From the NCBI RefSeq assembly GCF_022213065.1, contig NZ_JAKLJA010000025.1:53929-117928 (forward strand): 64,000 nucleotides of DNA, written 5' to 3'. Below are positions 25,694-34,682 of the stretch, piece by piece. A program made the position numbers and the translations under genes. How positions within the stretch are numbered: the first letter of the stretch is position 1; every line of letters begins with the position of its first letter. This stretch comes from Paraburkholderia tagetis. GTDB taxonomy: Bacteria; Pseudomonadota; Gammaproteobacteria; Burkholderiales; Burkholderiaceae. The notes under the pieces are model-generated. The model was not told where the DNA came from. It did not search any database and worked only from the letters and a program-made list of their open reading frames with translations.

Positions 25694-27128
25694 TGACGCC
25701 CGGCCAGTGGCCGAAACGTTGCCGTGGCAGGTGTGCAGTCCGGTTTCTGTCGCTCAGCGGCGAACTTATACGACGCGTGCGGCATGGACTTGCGCGGTGG
25801 AGTCTGCGTGGTCGCGGTTCGCAAAATTTCAGCTGCTCAACCGCCTGAACTGGACACAACTCGGCGAGGCCCTGGCGATCCTGCCAGCAATCAATACGGG
25901 CGAGGGCATTGATCTCCGGGCGGCCGATGCATTCAGGCTCCCCGACCTGGCCGACACCTTGCACATTGGCCTGCACGACCTTGAAAATTCGTTTTGCACT
26001 GCGAATCGTATCGATGCGTTGCTCGACGCGGCGAGCCCGTCGCTGCGATTCTGCCTGACCTGTGCGTCGGTGGGTTTTCATGCAACGCTTTTTCAGTTCA
26101 CGGCGTTCCGGCATTGCCCCATTCATGGATGCGTGCTATGCGAGGCCTGCACGGGTTGCGGCCAACCGCTCGCGTATCGCCTCCACGCTGGGCTCGTACG
26201 CCATCCATATGCATGCCCGGTCTGCGGTCGCTCCCTGCTCGCCGCGGCCTCGCTTCGCCGCCTGCGCACGAAGACCGGTATCGACGCGACGGGGCTGGAT
26301 CGCCTGCGCGCATGGCATGAGTACTTCTTCCGGTATGTGCAGTTGCTCGGCCCAGGCAGGCGGCGTATGCGCGATGCGGCCGGACAGTACCTTCCCGGCG
26401 ACGAAATCCAGGCGAGCTCGGATATTCCCCGTCGACTCATGTTTATCGGCGAGCTGGAGCGACACCTTCGCCGGCCGCCAGAGCTGCCCCGCGTCGATCC
26501 CGCACCCCGCGCCAGTGTACACAGCGGGAACGGCCCTCGTCCTTCAGTGTGTCCGCCGGCCCGCTTCGCCTGGGCGGACGACTGGCCACACCTCGATCAC
26601 ACATGCATCATGCTGTGCGCCGTTTACAGGAAGATCCGGAAAAATCGTGTGCGCCGTCTGGCGCGTTCAGTCCGGCCTGTACAGCCAGAGGCCGTCTCCG
26701 TTCGCCATTCGCCTGAATTCGGATTGTTGCTGTGCGACGGCAATACCGCTGCCCAGTCGATTGCCCTGCTGGGATGGCGCCTGTCCTGGGAGAGGCGCTT
26801 CAGTATGCAGACACTCACGCGCTGCCAGGGAAATTATCCGCCTTTTGGATTGCTTGAATGGCTGGCCTTCATGCCGGCCCATTTGCCGCCCACAGTCGGC
26901 CCGCAGGACTGGCTGCATCGCCATTTCGTTCACGCACTTGACCAGACCTGGAACGCATGGCGCACAATCGCATCCGGCATGCAGGAAAGCGGCTGCTACG
27001 TCGTCTCACCACTGCTCTTCCCCACGCGCATGCTCTGGATGGATTACGCCGACGACGGGGGTGCCCTGGGCATTGTGCGTTCGCGCACGCATGTCGTCCC
27101 GCTCCGCGAGGCGGCCGATCGCACCTGA
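25674..27128 (+). CDS. TniQ-family target-selection protein (long form)
   Basis: 484 residues from the ATG at 25674 (an ATG 72 bases earlier would add 24). After ETLPWQVCSPVSVAQRRTYT come the TniQ helices and a double zinc ribbon: RFCLTCASVGFHATLFQ, HCPIHGCVLCEACTGCGQPL and ACPVCGRSL. A large C-terminal part of about 270 residues follows, including LLGWRLSWERRFSMQTLTRC. TniQ proteins, related to TnsD, choose the target site, either by DNA binding or by joining another guide. The long C-terminus is consistent with sequence-specific DNA binding. No target site could be identified. Confidence 0.75.
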   Translation: MCAPGNDDARPVAETLPWQVCSPVSVAQRRTYTTRAAWTCAVESAWSRFAKFQLLNRLNWTQLGEALAILPAINTGEGIDLRAADAFRLPDLADTLHIGLHDLENSFCTANRIDALLDAASPSLRFCLTCASVGFHATLFQFTAFRHCPIHGCVLCEACTGCGQPLAYRLHAGLVRHPYACPVCGRSLLAAASLRRLRTKTGIDATGLDRLRAWHEYFFRYVQLLGPGRRRMRDAAGQYLPGDEIQASSDIPRRLMFIGELERHLRRPPELPRVDPAPRASVHSGNGPRPSVCPPARFAWADDWPHLDHTCIMLCAVYRKIRKNRVRRLARSVRPVQPEAVSVRHSPEFGLLLCDGNTAAQSIALLGWRLSWERRFSMQTLTRCQGNYPPFGLLEWLAFMPAHLPPTVGPQDWLHRHFVHALDQTWNAWRTIASGMQESGCYVVSPLLFPTRMLWMDYADDGGALGIVRSRTHVVPLREAADRT

Positions 27129-27528
27129 TCTGATCGCAACTCGCACCGCCCGCCGTCCTGGAACCGTTATGGGCGCTTCCCTCTGTCAATCGCGCACTGA
27201 GATTGCCCCGGTTCGACCGACGGATTTGCAGTCAGTGAATTGACTGCCGTATGGCGGCGTCCAGCCCCTGCTTACCTTTACCAGACCGGAAACACGACGT
27301 CCGGTTGCGGCGTAAATTGAATGCCCGTATCGGGGCAGGTTACGCGTCCCTTGACGGTAACCCGCTGGTTCCGGTACGGCAGCAGTGAGCATGAGCGCGT
27401 TAGTTGATGGGAATTCGGGGTGTTTTGGGCGTCCAGCGTGATGTAGCGAGGGGGATCTCCCTCAGGCATCTTGCACAAACGACGCCCAAGGGAGAGTCTC
27501 ACGTCTGCCAAGACCAGAGACTTCGCCA
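27129..27528. other. Gene-free stretch between the Tn7-like operon and the four-gene module
   Basis: About 400 bases. No protein motif was recognised. GTCTCAC near 27499 and GTGAGAG at 27538 form an inverted pair just before the first module gene and may belong to the module's end. No exact terminal repeat could be fixed. Confidence 0.35.
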
Positions 27529-28107
27529 GTGTGCCACGTGAGAGCCAACGACCCGAACTTTTATCAACTGCTGCTACGTATTGATCAGGATTACGCCGAC
27601 CAGACACGGGAACAGGGTTGCCTCTGTGGCGGCGTACTTCATAGCGCCCGTTACCCACGCAAGCCGCGCGGAGTTTCACACGAAGCCCGCTACCACTGTG
27701 ATTTCCGCTACAGCTTCTGCTGTGCCGACTGCCGCCGCCGCACCACGCCTGTCTCCGTGCGCTTTCTTGGCCGACGCGTCTACGTCGGCGCAATCATGGT
27801 CGCCGTCAGTGCCACCCGTGCCAGCGCGGGTTCGGCCGCGGCAATGCGCCAGCTCGATGACCTTGGCGTGCCGCCCGCGACGATTGCCCGATGGCGCGAC
27901 TGGTGGACCACCGACTTCGTCAGCACACCATTCTGGACGCTCGGACGGGCGGCGTTCATGCCGCCTATCGATACCGCGCTGGCACCGGCAAGCCTGCTCG
28001 AACGCTTCGTTGCCAGGCGACCTCCCGGACCGCTGCTGAGCCTGCTGCAGTGGCTTTCTCCGCTTACCAGCGCCAGCGCAATGGGCGCCGTGCGTGATGG
28101 ACGGTGA
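27529..28107 (+). CDS. Zinc-ribbon/HTH protein of transposition module 1
   Basis: 192 residues. A cysteine-rich region (QGCLCGGVLHSARYPRKPRG, YSFCCADCRRRTTPVSVRFL) looks like a zinc ribbon followed by GRRVYVGAIMVAV. A helix-turn-helix is likely in LDDLGVPPATIARWRDWWTT. It stands before a transposase, an AAA ATPase and a small protein, as does its counterpart at 33849-34382 on the other strand. The two proteins share layout (zinc ribbon, then HTH with TxxRWxxWW) but little sequence. A DNA-binding role in transposition is inferred from this linkage. It begins with GTG; no better start was found. Confidence 0.55.
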   Translation: MCHVRANDPNFYQLLLRIDQDYADQTREQGCLCGGVLHSARYPRKPRGVSHEARYHCDFRYSFCCADCRRRTTPVSVRFLGRRVYVGAIMVAVSATRASAGSAAAMRQLDDLGVPPATIARWRDWWTTDFVSTPFWTLGRAAFMPPIDTALAPASLLERFVARRPPGPLLSLLQWLSPLTSASAMGAVRDGR

Positions 28108-28205
28108 TCGCCCGCAGAACTTCTCACTCGCCCCCCTCGGAACGCGCCGGTAGTCTCGCCTCTCCCCTGAATCGCGGTGCGACGCACCGCATCCCTGGAG
28201 AGAGC

Positions 28206-29645
28206 ATGACTGAACTTCACGATTTACCCCTGCGGGATCGTTGGGCGCGGCTGCGCTTCGCGATCGTGGGCCCCTTGCTTGCCGCACCACCTGAACCCGG
28301 CCAGTTGCGCGAACTCATCACCGTACTGGCCACCAAACGCTGGCGTCATCCCGTCACTGGCGACGACGTCCAGTTTGGCCGCTCGACCATCGAACGATGG
28401 TTCTACAAGGCCCGCAAGGCCGCCCACGACCCGGTAGACACCCTTCGCAGCCGCCAACGTCCTTCTGGCGCCGGCGCACTCCTGTCGCCCGCAGCGGTCC
28501 AGGCGATCCGCGCGCAATATCACCAGCACCCGGGCTGGACCATGCAGCTGCACTTCGATAACCTGAAGGTCATCCTCGGCGAGGCGGGTGTACCGTCCTA
28601 TACGACACTTCGCCGTTACCTGCGCGCCAAGGGGATGTATCGCGAACGCAAGCCGCGTCATACGAGCACCGGCGCGATGCTCGCCCGCGATCGTCTCGAG
28701 AAGCTCGAGGTACGCAGCTTCGAGGTCGAACACGTCAACGCGCTCTGGCATCTCGATTTCCACCACGGTTCGCGCAAGCTGCTCACGCACGACGGCCAGT
28801 GGATTACACCGATGCTGCTGTGCGTGCTCGATGACCGCTCGCGCGTCGTCTGTCATGCGCAGTGGTTCCTCGACGAGACCGCGCGCAGTCTGATTCATGG
28901 ACTGTGCCAGGCGTTCCAGAGACGAGGGCGACCGCGCGCCCTGATGACCGACAACGGCGCGGCAATGCTTGCGGAGGAAACAACCGCCGGGCTGCACACG
29001 CTTGGCGTGCTGCATCAGACGACGCTGCCATATTCCCCCTATCAGAACGCCAAGCAGGAGACGTTCTGGGCCCGCATCGAAGGCCGCGTGATGGCCATGC
29101 TTGAGGGCGAACCCAATCTTACGCTCGAACTGCTCAATCAGGCCACCCACGCCTGGATCGAGCGCGAGTATCACCACGCGCATCATTCTGAGATCGGCGC
29201 CACGCCGCTCAAGCGCTATCTGGCCGGCCCCGATGTGGGCCGCGAATGCCCGTCCAGTGACGTGCTTCGCGCCGCGTTCCGTATCGACGTGACGCGCACC
29301 CAGCGGCGCTCGGATGGCACGGTCAGTCTGGACGGCACACGCTTTGAGATCCCCTCGGCTTACCGGCATCTGCAGCGCGTGCAACTGCGCTATGCACGCT
29401 GGGACCTGAGCCGCGTCGATCTCGTCGATGCCAGCAGCGGCGCAGCACTGTGTCCGCTGCACCCACTGGACAAGGCTGCGAACGCCGACGGGCACCGCCG
29501 TCGTCTCGATGCCGTCGATGTCGTCGAGCCGATTCCGGACAGTGCACCCGGCATCGCGCCGCTGTTGCGCCAGTTGCTGGCCGAGCACGCCGCAACCGGC
29601 CTGCCGCCGGCCTGGATTCCCGCCGACTGGCAGGAGTACGTATGA
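28206..29645 (+). CDS. DDE transposase (rve/Mu-type integrase) of module 1
   Basis: 479 residues from the ATG at 28206, which has GGAGAG upstream. The N-terminal HTH includes FGRSTIERWFYKARKAAHDP. The integrase core has the triad Asp in LWHLDFHHGS, Asp in LMTDNGAAM and Glu in NAKQETFWARIEG. A C-terminal beta region (SLDGTRFEIPSAYRHLQRVQ) resembles the Mu transposase barrel. The gene resembles IS481-type transposases but is longer and coupled to an ATPase. Its stop overlaps the ATPase start (ATGA). Confidence 0.8.
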   Translation: MTELHDLPLRDRWARLRFAIVGPLLAAPPEPGQLRELITVLATKRWRHPVTGDDVQFGRSTIERWFYKARKAAHDPVDTLRSRQRPSGAGALLSPAAVQAIRAQYHQHPGWTMQLHFDNLKVILGEAGVPSYTTLRRYLRAKGMYRERKPRHTSTGAMLARDRLEKLEVRSFEVEHVNALWHLDFHHGSRKLLTHDGQWITPMLLCVLDDRSRVVCHAQWFLDETARSLIHGLCQAFQRRGRPRALMTDNGAAMLAEETTAGLHTLGVLHQTTLPYSPYQNAKQETFWARIEGRVMAMLEGEPNLTLELLNQATHAWIEREYHHAHHSEIGATPLKRYLAGPDVGRECPSSDVLRAAFRIDVTRTQRRSDGTVSLDGTRFEIPSAYRHLQRVQLRYARWDLSRVDLVDASSGAALCPLHPLDKAANADGHRRRLDAVDVVEPIPDSAPGIAPLLRQLLAEHAATGLPPAWIPADWQEYV

Positions 29646-30499
29646 GCCAGCGTCTGCAAGCCCTCTATGGCCTGAAGTGGAACCCGTTCTCGCCGGAGCT
29701 GCCGCTGGAGGCCATCTACGTGCCGCCGCGCGTCGAGAACTTCTGCTGGCGCATCGAGAACGCGCTCGTGCGTGAAGGCGGCTTCGCGATGATTCACGGC
29801 GAACCCGGCACTGGCAAGAGCGTCGTCATGCGCGTGCTGGCCGAGAAGCTCGAGCGCCTGACCGACCTGACGGTCGTCTCGATCAATCACCCGCAAAGCA
29901 ACCTCGCCGACTTCTATCGCGAGATGGGCGACATCTTCGGTCTGGAGCTCAAGCCGCACAACCGCTGGGGCGGCTTCCGGTCGCTGCGCGACCGATGGCT
30001 GTCGCATCTGCAAAGCACGCGCCGACGTCCGATCCTCTTGATCGACGAAGCCCAGGAGATGAGCGCCGGTGTGCTCAACGAACTGCGGCTCATGGCCAGC
30101 GCCCGATTCGATTCGCAACCGCTTCTGTGCGTGGTGCTCTCCGGCGACACACGCCTGACCGACAAGCTGCGATGCGACGAACTGCTCCCACTGGGCAGCC
30201 GTATCCGCTCGCGTCTGGCGACCGAGAAGGCTTCGACCGATGACCTGCTGGCCTGTCTCGACCATCTGCTCACCAGCGCCGGCGCGCCGCAGTTGATGAC
30301 ACCACCGCTGCGACACACGCTGTGCGAGCACGCCCTGGGCAACTATCGAGTCCTCACCACGCTCGCCAACGAACTGCTCACCACCGCCGCTCACCGTGAA
30401 CTGCCCGAACTCGACGAGAAGCTGTACTTCGACGTCTTTGCCCCTTCAACGTCATCCCCGCGCCGCGTACCGGCGCGCCAGCCCAATGGAGCCCGATAG
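29642..30499 (+). CDS. ExeA-like AAA ATPase of module 1
   Basis: 285 residues. It starts MSQRLQALYGLKWNPFSPEL, as do ExeA/GspA-type ATPases; Walker A is HGEPGTGKS, Walker B LLIDEAQEM, and a sensor region SRIRSRLATEKAS follows. In IS21, Tn5053 and Tn7 relatives an ATPase of this shape (IstB, TniB, TnsC) selects the target and activates the transposase, so the same job is inferred here. It is translationally coupled to the transposase. The corresponding gene of module 2 is at 31599-32393. Confidence 0.8.
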   Translation: MSQRLQALYGLKWNPFSPELPLEAIYVPPRVENFCWRIENALVREGGFAMIHGEPGTGKSVVMRVLAEKLERLTDLTVVSINHPQSNLADFYREMGDIFGLELKPHNRWGGFRSLRDRWLSHLQSTRRRPILLIDEAQEMSAGVLNELRLMASARFDSQPLLCVVLSGDTRLTDKLRCDELLPLGSRIRSRLATEKASTDDLLACLDHLLTSAGAPQLMTPPLRHTLCEHALGNYRVLTTLANELLTTAAHRELPELDEKLYFDVFAPSTSSPRRVPARQPNGAR

Positions 30500-30500
30500 C

Positions 30501-30716
30501 ATGTCCCGTAAAACATCTCCTCGCCCGGACGGGGCCTCCCGGCGCTTGCCGCTGCCCGAACTCTCCGATGAAGCGGCCTACATGATGCAGTTCTTCCTCG
30601 AGGATTTCTATCTGTGGTTCAGCCGCGCCTACGCCACCCAGATCCGGCGGTATCGCGAGCCCTGGTATCCCGGACCGGAACAATCGCCACACAGGACTGC
30701 TGACGAGCCGTTCTGA
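30501..30716 (+). CDS. Small conserved protein of module 1 (LSDEAA/WFSRAYATQI motif)
   Basis: 71 residues. A Pro/Arg-rich start is followed by LPLPELSDEAAYMMQFFLED, FYLWFSRAYATQIRRY and a short tail ending DEPF. The protein at 31378-31602 shares PxLxDEAAxxxQxxLxDxxLWFSxAYAxQIxRxRxPW and ends DDPF, so this is a conserved family. It is always last in the module. It begins one base after the ATPase stop and is probably co-translated. No function is known to me; a helical adaptor of the ATPase or transposase is one guess. Confidence 0.6.
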   Translation: MSRKTSPRPDGASRRLPLPELSDEAAYMMQFFLEDFYLWFSRAYATQIRRYREPWYPGPEQSPHRTADEPF

Positions 30717-30730
30717 AACCGAAACGTCCG

Positions 30731-30754
30731 CGGGGAGCATCGGCTCCCCGTTTT
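30731..30754 (+). terminator. Intrinsic terminator after module 1
   Basis: CGGGGAGC and GCTCCCCG form a perfect 8-bp stem with an ATCG loop, followed by TTTTA, 15 bp after the last module gene. Confidence 0.7.
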
Positions 30755-30860
30755 ACTTCTGTCAACGCGCTCGATCAGTTGAGGGCGCAAGGGCGCGGTG
30801 CCGTGCCGTGACGCTCGCAGTTCCGGCGCCGTCACCCGGTAACGATATCTGGAGGATGGA

Positions 30861-31124
30861 ATGGCGCAATCAACTGCGCAGAGACAGGCCGCCTGGCGAG
30901 GCCGCCGACCGACGGCCGGCAATTCCGGCAATGGCGATCGAAGGCTGGACGTGTGGGTGAGCGCCGAGGCGAATCTCGCGCTGGCACGTCTGGCGCGCCG
31001 TCACACGGTAACGAAACGCCAGATGCTCGAACAGCTCATCGCAAACGCAGATGATGCGATCGTCCGGGAGCTCGATCCTTATACGCCACAGTGGAATAGC
31101 TACTTCAACACGCCGGGCCGGTGA
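30861..31124 (+). CDS. Small hypothetical protein (KRQMLEQLI motif)
   Basis: 87 residues with GGAGGATGGA before the ATG. The first part (QRQAAWRGRRPTAGNSGNG) is basic; the middle, RRLDVWVSAEANLALARLAR and HTVTKRQMLEQLIANADD, suggests a strand followed by two helices, as in ribbon-helix-helix proteins. Proteins of this kind occur on plasmids and transposons near recombination genes, to my knowledge without a known role. It stands alone between the two converging modules. Confidence 0.5.
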   Translation: MAQSTAQRQAAWRGRRPTAGNSGNGDRRLDVWVSAEANLALARLARRHTVTKRQMLEQLIANADDAIVRELDPYTPQWNSYFNTPGR

Positions 31125-31340
31125 GCAGCAGTTACCGGATAACGCGTCAATCAAGGGGATCGCGCACCTGTCAGTCGCGCGCGTGATGGGTGTTCCGTCG
31201 CGATCTAAACGGTATTCTGTAGTGCGAGATATTTGGCGTTGAGACAGCGGCGGATGTCTCGCGCTCAGCGAGAATGGATGAACCGCAGTCGAGCGCGAGA
31301 CGTAGATCGACACCCGGCGCAATATTGTCGCGCGCTGCAA

Positions 31341-31379
31341 GAGCAACGGCCCCGGGATGCTCGCCCGGGGCCGTTGCTC
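31341..31379. repeat. Perfect 16-bp hairpin at the end of module 2
   Basis: GAGCAACGGCCCCGGG and CCCGGGGCCGTTGCTC are exact complements around a 7-base loop. The stem overlaps the stop codon of the small protein gene on the minus strand. There is no T-run, so it may stop transcription only weakly, protect the mRNA end, or mark the transposon end. Confidence 0.6.
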
Positions 31380-31602
31380 AGAACGGATCGTCGATGTGAT
31401 GCCGCACCGGGGCAGCCCATGGCTGCCTGCTGCGCTGGATCTGCTCTGCGTATGCGCTGCTGAACCACAGCAGCCAGTCGCACAACAGTTGCTGGATCTG
31501 GAGCGCCGCCTCGTCGGTGAGCGCGGGCAGCGGCGGCGGTCGTGGCCCGATACGCGTGGACGGGGTGCGTGACTGACCTGGCTGCTGAGGGCGGCGGCTC
31601 AT
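31378..31602 (-). CDS. Small conserved protein of module 2 (LTDEAA/WFSSAYAEQI motif)
   Basis: 74 residues. After a Pro/Arg/Gln-rich start it has PPLPALTDEAALQIQQLLCD and WLLWFSSAYAEQIQRSRQPW, ending DDPF. It aligns with the module 1 protein at 30501 over the central 40 residues despite many substitutions, which shows selection on the protein. Its ATG overlaps the ATPase stop. Confidence 0.6.
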   Translation of the reverse strand: MSRRPQQPGQSRTPSTRIGPRPPPLPALTDEAALQIQQLLCDWLLWFSSAYAEQIQRSRQPWAAPVRHHIDDPF

Positions 31603-32393
31603 CGCATTTCCCCAATCGCCTGCTGCAACAGTTCGTCGGGCAGATGGTTCAGCCCTTTGGGCACAGCCAGCTGCATGGCGGTGCGCAGGATGCGCCCGGC
31701 GTTGCGCGGCAATCCGCGCGAAGCCTGGCGCAGCAGTTCGAGCCCGGTTTCGGAGATCAGCGTGTGGTTGCAGCCCGCGGCCTTGAGTGCGTGGGCGATG
31801 AGCTGTGCGAAGCGGGCGTGCTCGGTGACGGGCTGCAGTTGCACGCGGGTCTGGATGCGGCTGTAGAGCGCGGCGTAAGCGTTGCGCTCGAGCATCGAGG
31901 CCAGCTCCGGATGGCCGGCAAGCCACACGGTGATGAGACTGCGGGCGTCGAAGGCGAAGTTCAGGAACGAGGGGAAGTCGCGGAAGAACTCCGGCGGCAG
32001 GTTCTGCGCCTCATCGATGATCCACACCGGCAGGACCTGCTTGCCGTTGGCCAGCTCGGTGATGCGCTGCTTGAGGTCGCGCCACAGGTCTGCGCGCCGG
32101 TAGCTGGGTTCGAGCCCGAGTTCGCGGGCCAGCGACCGGTACAGGTCGATGCGCCCGAACTCGGTCTCGGACAGGTAGATGGTCTGGTAGCGGTGCGGAT
32201 TGAGGTTGCGCGTGAGGTGGCGCAGCATGGCGGTCTTGCCCACGCCGGGCTCGCCGGTGAGCAGGCCGATGCCGGGGCTGTCGAGCAGCCACTGGAAGCG
32301 TTCGGACAGGCGCGCGAGCGCGCCATCGTCCCACAGATCGATGCCGTCGGTGTCCAACGGCGCGCAACGCAGGCCGAAGTGTTGGCGGTACAT
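31599..32393 (-). CDS. ExeA-like AAA ATPase of module 2
   Basis: 264 residues beginning MYRQHFGLRCAPLDTDGIDL. Walker A is TGEPGVGKTA, Walker B VWIIDEAQNL, and the later TVWLAGHPEL and YSRIQTRVQLQPV fit sensor motifs. It corresponds in place and fold to the ATPase at 29642 but is only distantly similar, so the two modules are not recent duplicates. It starts three bases after the transposase stop. Confidence 0.8.
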   Translation of the reverse strand: MYRQHFGLRCAPLDTDGIDLWDDGALARLSERFQWLLDSPGIGLLTGEPGVGKTAMLRHLTRNLNPHRYQTIYLSETEFGRIDLYRSLARELGLEPSYRRADLWRDLKQRITELANGKQVLPVWIIDEAQNLPPEFFRDFPSFLNFAFDARSLITVWLAGHPELASMLERNAYAALYSRIQTRVQLQPVTEHARFAQLIAHALKAAGCNHTLISETGLELLRQASRGLPRNAGRILRTAMQLAVPKGLNHLPDELLQQAIGEMR

Positions 32394-32396
32394 GTG

Positions 32397-33719
32397 TCAG
32401 TCCTCGCGACGGTAATGATGTTGATGGACGAGTTCGATGAGGTTGGCTGTGGCAGCGGGCGCTGCAGTCGCGGCAACGGCGGGCGTCCTGCTGCGCCGGC
32501 GCCGGCTGTTGGCCAGCGCATCAAGCGCGGTGGCCGCGCCCAGTGGAGCGCCCTCCCTGCTCTGGACACGCACCACCGTACCGGCGTGCGGATCGACGAC
32601 GAGCACGACGTACTGGCCGCTGAGTTCATAGGGCACCTCGAAGACGGCGCCTTCGTACGAGACGGTGCCGTCGCGGCGCACGCGGCGCTCGACGCGGTGC
32701 AGGAACAGCTCGTCAAGCCTGGGGGCAAGCGAGCCGAGCGCGCGGATGCGCGGCAGGTCCTGCCGGTAGCGCGAGAGCGGCGTCACGTTCTCGCCCAGCG
32801 CGCTGTGTGGCTCGCAGTGGTAGACCTGTTCGAGCCACGCCCACAGCCGCGCGTTCAGGTCAGCCAGGTCGCGGATGTGTGTGGTGTCCAGTTCGGCGAG
32901 GAACTGCTCGCGTACGGTGCGGTGCCAGCGTTCGAGCTTGCCCTTGCTTGTGGGCTGGTAAGGCTGGCAATGCACGAGACGCACGCCCAGGTCTGCGCAG
33001 ATGGTCTGCAGGCTCGCGGCGCGATAGGCTGCGCCGTTATCGACGACGAGCATCTTTGGAATTCCGCGGCGCAATAGCGCCTGCTTGAGCACACCCTCGA
33101 TCTCGAGGGCCGTCTCGGACAGACAGAAGGCGCTGTGTGCAACGAGGCGCGAGGCATCGTCCATGAGCGAGACGAGATAGGTCTTGCGGCGCGCCCCGCC
33201 AAACGAGAACGTCGGGCCGTGCATGACGTCACCGTACCAGATGGAGCCAGCGTACTCGGCCACGAAGCGGCGCTTCTCCTGGGCAACGACTGTAGGGCTG
33301 GCGATACGCGAGAGGTTGTGAGACTTGAGCAGGCGGTGCACGGCGCAGCGTGAGAGCGTGCCGCGCGCCACGACGCCGGTGGCCTCCAGCAACAGCCGGA
33401 TCTGGCGCACCGAGCGGCTGGGGTTCTCGCGTTTGGCGGCGAGCACCGCAGCCTGCACGGCCTCGGGCAGCTTCGAGCGTCCCGTGTCGGTGCGCGGCCG
33501 GATGCCCAGCCCTGCGATGCCTTCGCGTCGCCAGGCGTAGTACCACGTCTGCAACGTGCGCTCGCTGATGTGACGCCGGCGCGAGCCCGGGATCGCGTAC
33601 TCCTTGAGGGCGAGCTGACGCAACAGCTGTAGCAGCTCGCCGCGTTCGAGTCGCTCGCGGCTCACGATGGGGCCGAGCACGGACAAGCGGAACAGCGCCA
33701 CGGGGTCGATGTCGTTCAT
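32397..33719 (-). CDS. DDE transposase (rve/IS481-like) of module 2
   Basis: 440 residues. The N-terminal HTH contains RRHISERTLQTWYYAWRREG and LLEATGVVARGTLSRCAVHR. The catalytic core has Asp in IWYGDVMHGP, Asp in MLVVDNGAAY and Glu in SKGKLERWHRT. The C-terminal barrel includes YEGAVFEVPYELSGQYVVLV. Length and arrangement match the module 1 enzyme, but the core sequences differ strongly. Relatives include IS481 and the larger Mu-type transposases. It is intact. Confidence 0.82.
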   Translation of the reverse strand: MNDIDPVALFRLSVLGPIVSRERLERGELLQLLRQLALKEYAIPGSRRRHISERTLQTWYYAWRREGIAGLGIRPRTDTGRSKLPEAVQAAVLAAKRENPSRSVRQIRLLLEATGVVARGTLSRCAVHRLLKSHNLSRIASPTVVAQEKRRFVAEYAGSIWYGDVMHGPTFSFGGARRKTYLVSLMDDASRLVAHSAFCLSETALEIEGVLKQALLRRGIPKMLVVDNGAAYRAASLQTICADLGVRLVHCQPYQPTSKGKLERWHRTVREQFLAELDTTHIRDLADLNARLWAWLEQVYHCEPHSALGENVTPLSRYRQDLPRIRALGSLAPRLDELFLHRVERRVRRDGTVSYEGAVFEVPYELSGQYVVLVVDPHAGTVVRVQSREGAPLGAATALDALANSRRRRSRTPAVAATAAPAATANLIELVHQHHYRRED

Positions 33720-33848
33720 GAAGTCTCCGTTGAAGTGGAAGAGACCTCATGAAACGCCTGATGCCGGGCAGGCGGCAGTGGGCAGACTCTGTGGGTTGCC
33801 CGTTACCGTGCCAGACAGCGCGTCTCGTGTGGAATTGCGTTCAGCCGA

Positions 33849-34382
33849 TCACGGGACATCGAGACCGTCCAGATCAAGCCAGGCCATCGCGCGGTACAGG
33901 GGCATGAGCGCGAAGCAGGCGCGCCAGAAGCTCGCCGTGTCGGCCGCGCGGCCCAGTTCGGGCAAGCGGCTTCGCAGGGCGAAGGCAAAGTCCTCGCTGC
34001 AGCGCATGAGCCATTGCCACCAGCGGCGCACGGTGTGGCGATCGATGCCGACCAGGGCTGCGATGCGGCGCAGCGACAGGCCAAAGAGGATCAGGCAGAG
34101 CACGAGTTGCTGCAACGCCCAGCCGTACCAGCGCAGCGGGCAGATGCACAGCGGCAGGCGCGAACAGGTACGTCGGCAGGCGGCGCAGCAATAGCGTGGC
34201 ACGGGCACCGGATTGAGCGCGCCGGCGACGCTCCGGTCGGCCTTGCGTTCGTAGAAGCCGTGCGCCCACAGGCACGTGCGGCCGCAGTGCGGGCAGCGGC
34301 CGGGATGATAGGACTGGGGCGTGGTGACGATGGAGCGAAGATGCTGTTCGAGCGTGAGAAAGGAATGTACGATCCGAAGCAT
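33849..34382 (-). CDS. Zinc-ribbon/HTH protein of module 2 (DUF6431-like)
   Basis: 177 residues. Two CxxC knuckles are present (GRCPHCGRTCLWAHGFYERK and YCCAACRRTCSRLPLCI), then an HTH (FGLSLRRIAALVGIDRHTVR, RWWQWLMRCSEDF). The combination resembles the zinc-ribbon plus HTH proteins recorded near such transposases (DUF6431 from memory). It is the first gene of the module, separated from the transposase by 129 bp. It may bind the transposon ends. Sequence relation to its counterpart at 27529 is weak. Confidence 0.55.
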   Translation of the reverse strand: MLRIVHSFLTLEQHLRSIVTTPQSYHPGRCPHCGRTCLWAHGFYERKADRSVAGALNPVPVPRYCCAACRRTCSRLPLCICPLRWYGWALQQLVLCLILFGLSLRRIAALVGIDRHTVRRWWQWLMRCSEDFAFALRSRLPELGRAADTASFWRACFALMPLYRAMAWLDLDGLDVP

Positions 34383-34682
34383 AGGCCGGGCTGTTCTGCG
34401 TTCGTGGGCTGGTGTGAGAGCCGTCTCACGATAACAGAGGAGTACCGGCCTATCTCATGTCCGCCGCATCGCACGATGCTCACGCTGAAGTTCAGGAAAT
34501 CGGCCTGGACGAACGCGAGACAAACACCCCCCGCCCAAACTCAAATAGCCCGAGCCGTAACAATGGGGACCGGTTTCGCAGCCGGCCCCCTCTCGATCTA
34601 GTGCCCACCTTGGGCGCCGCCCAACTCGTCTATACAACATCATTTATCTCGATCATTGGCCCATCATTTATCGTGCTCACGC
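34383..34682. other. Junction between module 2 and the stress island
   Basis: 300 bases with no recognised gene. Near 34413 GTGAGA and TCTCAC form a short palindrome (GTGAGAGCCGTCTCAC) resembling the GTCTCAC/GTGAGAG pair left of module 1, which may be a transposase site. Confidence 0.35.

Noticed and set aside
28224..29588. A 454-codon open frame on the minus strand opposite the module 1 transposase
   Set aside because: The plus strand has the complete DDE transposase with catalytic motifs; the antisense protein shows none.
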